A DNA stretch of 64,000 nucleotides from Allocoprobacillus sp002160865 (GTDB lineage Bacteria > Bacillota_I > Bacilli_A > Erysipelotrichales > Coprobacillaceae). Both the position numbers and the translations under genes were made by a program. The notes below the pieces were generated by a model. It was not told the DNA's origin, ran no database searches, and saw nothing but the letters and a program-made list of their open reading frames with translations. Below are positions 59,366 through 64,000 of this stretch, piece after piece; the first letter of the stretch is position 1, and every line of letters starts with the position of its first letter. Location: the NCBI RefSeq assembly GCF_042850985.1, contig NZ_AP031415.1, forward strand, positions 744,001 to 808,000. The letters run 5' to 3'.

Positions 59366-59704
59366 TTATTTTTTTATAAGACCATCTGCAAATGTAAGAG
59401 GTAATCCAAAAACAATACCTGTATTTGGATTATCAATGCCACCAACTGATTCATCAACTGTTTTTCTGACTAAGTCTACCTGACCATCTTCTACGATAAA
59501 AAAGATAGTGCGACTTTCAGGACGGGGATTTTCTAAGAACAAACGTAATGATCCTAAAAGATAGCTTTCATCAGAATCATCTATTGTCTTTATCATACCA
59601 GTAGATTCAATGATTGTTCCACCACGTACCCCGGCTCTTTTTAAGTTTGCAAGCAAATCATCTAAACAGTCAAGTTTATTTAAAACAACGACAATAACTT
59701 GCAT
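59366..59704 (-). CDS. PII-like (GlnB-fold) small regulatory protein
   Basis: 112 residues from ATG 59704 (AGGTGGTGAT before it). Ferredoxin-like PII fold: strand MQVIVVVLN, helix CLDDLLANLKRAGVRGGTIIESTG, strands TIFFIVEDGQVDLVRKTVDE and a C-terminal GIVFGLPL tail. Classic T-loop Tyr51 is not visible, and the loop (KTIDDSDESYLLGSLRLFLE) is unlike GlnB or the c-di-AMP receptor DarA. So it is a relative with a different ligand, sensing a nucleotide or metal. It is a single gene, convergent with merR and divergent from the aminotransferase. Confidence 0.7.
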   Translation of the reverse strand: MQVIVVVLNKLDCLDDLLANLKRAGVRGGTIIESTGMIKTIDDSDESYLLGSLRLFLENPRPESRTIFFIVEDGQVDLVRKTVDESVGGIDNPNTGIVFGLPLTFADGLIKK

Positions 59705-59803
59705 TTCTATCACCACCTATATCTATTATATCGCTAGTTGAGATAAATATCTAGTTATTCTCATGAAATTGGTTTATAATAAACAATAAGATAAGGGGGT
59801 TTT

Positions 59804-61006
59804 ATGATGGAATATCAATTTGCAAAACGTATGTCAAATGTAAAGGCATCTGCAATTAGAGAAATATTAAAGGCAACATCTGATCCAAAGATGATTAGTT
59901 TTGCTGGAGGAAATCCATCAGCGGAAGCATTTCCAGTTAAAGAAATTGAAAAAATATCTGCAGATATATTGACTAATGAGCCTATTAGTGTTTTACAGTA
60001 TGGAATTACTGAAGGAGATCAGGAGTTGATTCAGGCAGCGACACACTTTTTTAATCGTCATGAACAAGTTATGAAAGCTGATGATCAGATGATGATTACT
60101 TCTGGATCACAACAGATTATGGAATTTGTGGCTAAAATATTATGTAATGAAGGTGACGTTGTGATTTGTGAAAATCCTAGTTTTTTAGGAGCTTTAAATG
60201 CTTTTAAATCATTAGGTGCTGTTTTAAGAGGTATTGAATATAAAAATGGACAATTGGATTTAGAGTCTTTAAAACAGGCTTTACAAATGGAGCCAAAACC
60301 AAAATTTATGTATCTGATACCTAACTTTCAAAATCCAACAGGAATGACAATGTCATTGGAAGTCAGAAAAGAAATTTTAAAATTAGCTAAAGACAATGGT
60401 GTTCTTATTTTAGAAGATAATCCTTATGGAGATTTAAGATTTGAAGGTGAAGCTATTCCTTCTATAAAATCATTGGATGAAGATGGATTGGTTATTTATG
60501 CAGCAAGTCTTTCTAAAATTATTGCGCCTGGAATGCGTGTGGCTTGTTGTATAGCACCAAAAGCGATTATTCAAAAAATGACAGTTGCCAAACAGGCCAG
60601 TGATGTTCATTCTAATCTTTGGGCACAAAAAGTTATGGCACGATATCTTCAAAATTATGATATGGATGCACATATTGAACGTATTCGAATGATTTATAAA
60701 CAAAAATGTCACTTAATGCTTGATGAAATGAAAAAACATTTTCATCCAGATGTTCAATATACAATACCAACAGGTGGAATGTTTATCTGGGTAACATTGC
60801 CTGAAAGTGTTGATATGTTGACATTTGTGAAAAAAGCTTTGGAAAAGAATGTCGCAGTTGTACCAGGAAATGCATTCTTAGATGATGATACGAAAGAATG
60901 TCATAGTTTTAGAATGAATTATTCAACACCAACCAATGAAAAAATCAAAGAAGGAGTTAAGGTTTTAGGTGAAATAACATATGAAATGTTATCTATTTCG
61001 TCATAA
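59804..61006 (+). CDS. PLP-dependent aminotransferase (2-aminoadipate/aromatic type)
   Basis: 400 residues, fold type I. SFAGGNPSAEAFPVKEI at the start, ITSGSQQIMEFV near 105, PNFQNPTGMTMSLEVRKEILKLA near 170, LEDNPYGDLRF, and the PLP Lys in SLSKIIAPGMRVACC near 235. This set is that of LysN/ARO8-like (2-aminoadipate, aromatic or branched) aminotransferases. No GntR head, so it is not MocR. A GGGGG RBS precedes the ATG pair (59804 or 59807). The lysine operon nearby makes an amino-acid role likely. Confidence 0.9.
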   Translation: MMEYQFAKRMSNVKASAIREILKATSDPKMISFAGGNPSAEAFPVKEIEKISADILTNEPISVLQYGITEGDQELIQAATHFFNRHEQVMKADDQMMITSGSQQIMEFVAKILCNEGDVVICENPSFLGALNAFKSLGAVLRGIEYKNGQLDLESLKQALQMEPKPKFMYLIPNFQNPTGMTMSLEVRKEILKLAKDNGVLILEDNPYGDLRFEGEAIPSIKSLDEDGLVIYAASLSKIIAPGMRVACCIAPKAIIQKMTVAKQASDVHSNLWAQKVMARYLQNYDMDAHIERIRMIYKQKCHLMLDEMKKHFHPDVQYTIPTGGMFIWVTLPESVDMLTFVKKALEKNVAVVPGNAFLDDDTKECHSFRMNYSTPTNEKIKEGVKVLGEITYEMLSISS

Positions 61007-61053
61007 TTTTTAAAGCTGTTTATATATAATGGATAAATGGGAGGAAAAATAGT

Positions 61054-61395
61054 ATGCCGTATATAACATTTACAACAACAAAAACATTAACATTAAATCA
61101 AGAAAAAGCATTAAAAGAAAGTGCTGGTCAATTAATTTCTATTTTACCTAATAAAAAAGAAGAAAACTTAATGATTCATATTGAAGATAATCAAGTCATG
61201 TATTTTAGAGGACAGGAAATGGAATGTATGAAAATATCTTGTCAGCTTTTTCATACAACTGATTATCAATATAAAAAAGAGTTTGCTGAAAAATTATTAA
61301 AAGAAATTGAACGTATAACAAAAATACCTGTGGAACAGCAATATCTTTCAATTCAAGAGTTTGAAAATTGGGGTAAAAATGGAGAATATTTATAG
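61054..61395 (+). CDS. MIF/tautomerase-like small protein
   Basis: 113 residues. After the initiator Met comes Pro2 (MPYITFTTT), the catalytic residue of the tautomerase/MIF superfamily. The single-domain layout with two beta-alpha-beta units (ITFTTTKTLTLNQEKALKESAGQLISIL; CMKISCQLFHTTDYQYKKEFAEKLLKEIERIT) and the MIF-length of about 114 residues support this. Substrate unknown. It lies 48 nt after the aminotransferase with RBS GGGAGG, so they may be co-transcribed. Confidence 0.75.
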   Translation: MPYITFTTTKTLTLNQEKALKESAGQLISILPNKKEENLMIHIEDNQVMYFRGQEMECMKISCQLFHTTDYQYKKEFAEKLLKEIERITKIPVEQQYLSIQEFENWGKNGEYL

Positions 61396-61421
61396 AAGTC
61401 AAAATGACTTCTATTTTTTTT
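61392..61421 (+). terminator. Terminator before the tRNA cluster
   Basis: ATAGAAGTCA pairs with TGACTTCTAT (10 bp, AAA loop) followed by a T run. Confidence 0.85.
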
Positions 61422-61431
61422 AAAAAAAGAC

Positions 61432-61460
61432 TTGCATTACATAAAATGATATGATAATAT
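61432..61460 (+). promoter_or_regulatory. tRNA operon promoter
   Basis: TTGCAT (61432-61437), 17-nt spacer, TAATAT (61455-61460), 18 nt before the first tRNA. Confidence 0.65.
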
Positions 61461-61478
61461 ATTTAGGCAATCGAAAAT

Positions 61479-61554
61479 GCTTGAATAGCTCAGTTGGTAG
61501 AGCAATCGGCTGTTAACCGATCGGTCGTAGGTTCGAGTCCTACTTCAAGCGCCA
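61479..61554 (+). tRNA. tRNA-Asn (GTT)
   Basis: Acceptor GCTTGAA/TTCAAGC, anticodon GTT in CTGTTAA, TTCGAGT T-loop, encoded CCA. First of seven tRNAs in one array. Confidence 0.97.
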
Positions 61555-61561
61555 TTTTTGT

Positions 61562-61637
61562 GGCCTGTTGGAGAAACGGTTAACTCACATGCCTTTCACG
61601 CATGCATTCACGGGTTCGAATCCCGTACAGGTCACCA
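61562..61637 (+). tRNA. tRNA-Glu (TTC)
   Basis: Acceptor GGCCTGT/ACAGGTC with one G-U pair, anticodon TTC in CTTTCAC, TTCGAAT T-loop, encoded CCA. Confidence 0.97.
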
Positions 61638-61640
61638 TAT

Positions 61641-61716
61641 GGAGGTTTAGCTCAGTTGGGAGAGCATCTGCCTTACAAGCAGAGGGTCAGCGGTTCGAGC
61701 CCGTTAACCTCCACCA
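61641..61716 (+). tRNA. tRNA-Val (TAC)
   Basis: Acceptor GGAGGTT/AACCTCC, anticodon TAC in CTTACAA, TTCGAGC T-loop, encoded CCA. Confidence 0.97.
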
Positions 61717-61725
61717 TTTTTTTAT

Positions 61726-61801
<76 letters not shown>

Positions 61802-61810
61802 TATATTTAT

Positions 61811-61886
61811 GACCCGCTAGCTCAGTAGGTAGAGCATCTGACTTTTAATCAGAGGGTCAGGCGTTCGAGTCGCCTGCGGGTCACCA
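61811..61886 (+). tRNA. tRNA-Lys (TTT)
   Basis: Acceptor GACCCGC/GCGGGTC, anticodon TTT in CTTTTAA, TTCGAGT T-loop, encoded CCA. Confidence 0.97.
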
Positions 61887-61893
61887 TTTACAT

Positions 61894-61976
61894 GCGGATG
61901 TGGTGAAACTGGCAGACACGCTAGACTTAGGATCTAGTGCTTCGGCGTGCAGGTTCAAGTCCTGTCATCCGCACCA
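61894..61976 (+). tRNA. tRNA-Leu (TAG)
   Basis: Acceptor GCGGATG/CATCCGC, anticodon TAG in CTTAGGA, long variable arm (TGCTTCGGCGT), encoded CCA. Confidence 0.96.
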
Positions 61977-61981
61977 TACTC

Positions 61982-62055
61982 GCGGGTGTAGTTCAATGGT
62001 AGAACTTCAGCCTTCCAAGCTGACTACGTGGGTTCGATTCCCATCACCCGCTCCA
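61982..62055 (+). tRNA. tRNA-Gly (TCC)
   Basis: Acceptor GCGGGTG/CACCCGC, anticodon TCC in CTTCCAA, TTCGATT T-loop, discriminator T, encoded CCA. It is the last tRNA before the element at the right edge. Confidence 0.96.
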
Positions 62056-62066
62056 TTGGGAAATCT

Positions 62067-62127
62067 GTTCGAACTTTTTTAGTTTGAACTTAATATAGAA
62101 AAGTATCAATTTCTAAATGAAGTTGAT
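62067..62127 (+). terminator. Two terminator hairpins after the tRNA array
   Basis: GTTCGAACT (62067-62075) pairs with AGTTTGAAC (62081-62089). Then GTATCAATTTC pairs with GAAGTTGATAT (62103-62129 region) before a T run. Either may end the tRNA transcript. Confidence 0.65.
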
Positions 62128-62157
62128 ATTTTTTTGTGTTAAGAAAGGATTTTGCTT

Positions 62158-62433
62158 ATGATTAATATTATTAGTAAACCATTAGAGTTTGATTATGAAT
62201 TAAAAAAGAAAATTGAGTTTATATGTGATTTTTGTAATATTAAACCAAAGATAATTAATGGAACTATTAGAAATATAGAACATACTAATCTATCTTATAT
62301 TGAACCACATAGGGTTATTATTAAAGGAATAACTTTTCTAGCATTTAATTATTCTAAAATATTATATATAAATAGTTTATCAAACTCTATTGAGATTAAA
62401 GATTTAGAAGATTATATAAAAAAACTTAAATAA
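62158..62433 (+). CDS. Uncharacterised small protein, possible element edge gene
   Basis: 91 residues from ATG 62158 (GAAAGGA 7-10 nt before). MINIISKPLEFDYELKKKIEFICDFCNIKPKIINGT...LEDYIKKLK: short alternating helix and strand, with a CDFC pair near residue 25. The family is not recognised. It stands between the tRNA array and the recombinase operon, and its base use (very low GC) agrees with the element that follows. It may belong to it. Confidence 0.5.
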   Translation: MINIISKPLEFDYELKKKIEFICDFCNIKPKIINGTIRNIEHTNLSYIEPHRVIIKGITFLAFNYSKILYINSLSNSIEIKDLEDYIKKLK

Positions 62434-62481
62434 TCATTATAATATCAACTTCACTAATACTACTATTCCCTGATTAGAGAA

Positions 62482-62509
62482 TTGACAAATCTATAAAAAG
62501 TGATATTAT
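62482..62509 (+). promoter_or_regulatory. Promoter of the recombinase leader
   Basis: TTGACA (62482-62487), 16-nt spacer, TATTAT (62504-62509). About 45 nt later the leader peptide starts. Confidence 0.65.
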
Positions 62510-62554
62510 AAGTAACCAATGAAAGAGGTACTTTCTAGAAAGAGAGGTACATCT

Positions 62555-62632
62555 ATGAAAAAGAAACACATTTTTTCAAAATTTTATAATATTAAATTTA
62601 TTGAGGAGTCAGTAGTATTTAAACTTTATTAG
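62555..62632 (+). CDS. Leader peptide (25 residues) in an attenuator
   Basis: A 25-codon open frame, MKKKHIFSKFYNIKFIEES and VVFKLY to the TAG stop at 62632, with RBS AGAGAGGT 7 nt before it. Its last third is the 5' arm of the strong hairpin at 62603-62654. A 5' palindrome CTTTCTAGAAAG (62530-62541) stands next to the RBS. This is the plan of translation-controlled attenuators seen before ribosome-protection, erm and similar resistance genes. Here the downstream gene is a large serine recombinase. Too short for ordinary gene finding; coding nature inferred from layout. Confidence 0.55.
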   Translation: MKKKHIFSKFYNIKFIEESVVFKLY

Positions 62633-62654
62633 ATACTATTGTCTCCTCTTTTTT
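62603..62654 (+). terminator. Attenuator terminator hairpin
   Basis: A 19-position stem, GAGGAGTCAGTAGTATTTA against its complement at 62630-62648, with one mismatch and two G-U pairs, then six T. The left arm lies inside the leader peptide. Read-through is needed for the recombinase. Confidence 0.85.
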
Positions 62655-62676
62655 AGTAAAAAGGAGTGATTGATTA

Positions 62677-64000
62677 ATGAATAAAGAAAAGAAAGTTGCA
62701 GGTCTTTATATAAGAGTATCTACTGAAGATCAAGCTCGTGAAGGATTTAGTTTACCAGAGCAAGAAAAACGCCTTAGAGCAATGTGTGAATACAAAGGTT
62801 ATGAAATATATAAAGTTTATAAAGACGCTGGTATATCAGCTAAAACAGGTACTTCTAGACCTGGATTTGAAGAACTATTACAAGATATAAGAGATAAGAA
62901 ATGTAATACTATTGTCGTATTAAAATTAGACCGACTTACAAGAAGTGTATTTGATTGGGAAAAGATTATAAGATTTCTAGAAGAAAATGATGCCTATTTA
63001 GATTGTGCTAATGATGATATTAATACTACTAATGCAAATGGAAAAATGGTTTCAAGAATACTTACATCAGTTTCTCAAAATGAAATTGAAAGAACAAGTG
63101 AAAGAACAAAATTCGGAATGGTCGGAGCAATTAAAGAAGGACATATTCCCCATAAAGCACCATTCGGCTATAAACACGAAAATAAAAAACTAATTCCAGA
63201 TGAAGCAACTAAGGATCAAGTTATTAGAATATTTAATTTATACTATCAAGGTAATTCATATCAAACAATAAGCAATTTGTATAATAAAGAAAAAGTATTT
63301 GGTAAAACTAATTGGAAAGATTCAACTATATTAAAGATAATAGAAAATCCTATTTATAAAGGAGATTTCATTCATGGTAAAAGAACTAAAAATCCTACTT
63401 ACTATGAAGATGTTGTTGAACCATTAATAAGTAAAGAGTTATGGGAAGAATGCCAAGTACAAAAGAAAAAGAATTCTCGTAATTATAAAAGAAATGAAGA
63501 TTACTTATTCTTACAAAAGTTAAAGTGTCCTCATTGTAATAGAATACTTGCTGGTAAAGCAACAAGAAAGAAAAATGGTAGTATTTATTATTACTATTAT
63601 TGTCATGATTGTAAAATCAATATTAAAGAAACTGATATTGAAAAAGAATTTGATAACTTTATTGAAGATATACAAGAATATGATTTAGTAGTTAATCAAA
63701 CACTACTTCCTATGATTAAAACTAAATTAAATAACCCTAAAGAAAAATTAATTAAAGAATTAAAAGAACAAAATGTAAAAGCCGAAAGAATTAGAAAAGC
63801 ATATATAAATGGATCATTTACTATTGAAGAATATGATATAGAAAAAAATATTGTTGATAAAGCAATTAAAGATTTAGAATCTAAAATTAGAGATTGTGAT
63901 ATATGTAATGAACTAAAGTTTACTCCAGAAGATATATTAATTAAAAGAGATTTAGATTACATAAATCAAATAGTCTATCCTGAAGAATATGAAGAACATA
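62677..64000 (+). CDS. Large serine recombinase, cut by the window end
   Basis: At least 441 residues; the frame stays open at 64000. RBS AAAAGGAG is 7-10 nt before ATG 62677. The N-terminal resolvase domain starts AGLYIRVSTEDQAREGFSLPEQEKRL, with the nucleophile Ser in YIRVST (near residue 14), VVLKLDRLTRSVFDW (near 88-102) and GKMVSRILTSVSQNEIERTSERT. Then come the recombinase domain (APFGYKHENK, IYKGDFIHGKRT) and the zinc ribbon CPHCNRIL...CHDC, followed by a coiled coil. This is the integrase type of ICEs and phages (TndX/phiC31 class). It probably belongs to an integrative element extending to the right. Confidence 0.93.
   Translation, partial: MNKEKKVAGLYIRVSTEDQAREGFSLPEQEKRLRAMCEYKGYEIYKVYKDAGISAKTGTSRPGFEELLQDIRDKKCNTIVVLKLDRLTRSVFDWEKIIRFLEENDAYLDCANDDINTTNANGKMVSRILTSVSQNEIERTSERTKFGMVGAIKEGHIPHKAPFGYKHENKKLIPDEATKDQVIRIFNLYYQGNSYQTISNLYNKEKVFGKTNWKDSTILKIIENPIYKGDFIHGKRTKNPTYYEDVVEPLISKELWEECQVQKKKNSRNYKRNEDYLFLQKLKCPHCNRILAGKATRKKNGSIYYYYYCHDCKINIKETDIEKEFDNFIEDIQEYDLVVNQTLLPMIKTKLNNPKEKLIKELKEQNVKAERIRKAYINGSFTIEEYDIEKNIVDKAIKDLESKIRDCDICNELKFTPEDILIKRDLDYINQIVYPEEYEEH

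Noticed and set aside
61900..62082. Open frame of 60 codons beginning MVKLADTLDLGSS
   Set aside because: It lies fully over tRNA-Leu and tRNA-Gly. This is a well-known false ORF from tRNA sequence.
61982..62160. tRNA-Gly as attachment site of the right-edge element
   Set aside because: The recombinase is a serine type, which does not usually use tRNA 3' ends. No repeat of the tRNA end is visible in the window.
63005..63193. Open frame of 62 codons inside the recombinase region
   Set aside because: It is a shadow in another frame of the large serine recombinase (62677-64000).

Overview
The window is AT-rich, with short intergenic gaps, strong AGGAGG-type ribosome binding sites, many hairpin-plus-U-run terminators and the standard bacterial code (TGA is used as a stop). 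The gene content (argS-rpoE delta, HPr kinase, lgt, SipW-type signal peptidases, lysine and Mn2+ riboswitches, class A PBP, three Rpn-type nuclease genes) points to a low-GC Bacillota, most likely a gut Erysipelotrichia/Coprobacillaceae-like organism. That placement is inference from gene content only.

Layout. 1-7 kb: a surface-fibre locus with a 1,196-residue von Willebrand A protein, three TasA/camelysin-like secreted proteins and two SipW-type signal peptidases, in two transcription units whose promoters share one activator-like architecture. 7-9.8 kb: a decayed stretch and a tandem pair of PD-(D/E)XK (Rpn-like) genes. 9.8-16.9 kb: a small CDCPAC protein, a P2A cation ATPase behind a yybP-ykoY (Mn2+) riboswitch, a class A PBP, a DUF1934 protein and cardiolipin synthase. 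17-18.8 kb: an IS607-family element with a broken tnpA, an intact tnpB and a probable guide-RNA end, lodged between the apparent promoter/Shine-Dalgarno of argS and its start codon. 18.8-33.7 kb: argS, rpoE, a dead gene fragment, aroD and neighbours, glpK, then a two-component system with lipoproteins and an ABC exporter. 33.8-38.7 kb: a GH1 phospho-glucosidase, a second Rpn-type locus with a free-standing copy of its C-terminal part, and a TetR-MATE pair. 38.8-61.4 kb: mostly housekeeping genes (asparaginase, clpP, gap, ZIP/DtxR, CtpA, uvrB-cca-uvrA, hprK-lgt, a RelA-like synthetase, a lysine-riboswitch ABC transporter, MerR, a PII-like protein, an aminotransferase and a MIF-like protein). 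61.5-62.1 kb: seven tRNA genes. 62.1-64 kb: the edge of a probable integrative element, with a large serine recombinase behind a leader-peptide attenuator, cut by the window end.

The most interesting pattern concerns the Rpn genes. All three full-length genes carry a Shine-Dalgarno and an in-frame start near residue 200-220, at the junction between nuclease and tail. Next to the third gene lies a stand-alone duplicate of exactly that tail with its own RBS and an ATG in place of the internal GTG. This fits the intragenic antitoxin arrangement described for E. coli RpnA (RpnA_L/RpnA_S) and suggests a family of nuclease plus tail-inhibitor modules, one of which has split into two genes. The two loci also share a 27-nt upstream motif (25/27 identical). 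Other strong candidates are the two-module SipW/TasA/VWA fibre system, the TnpB element sitting on the argS translation start, and the attenuator in front of a recombinase.
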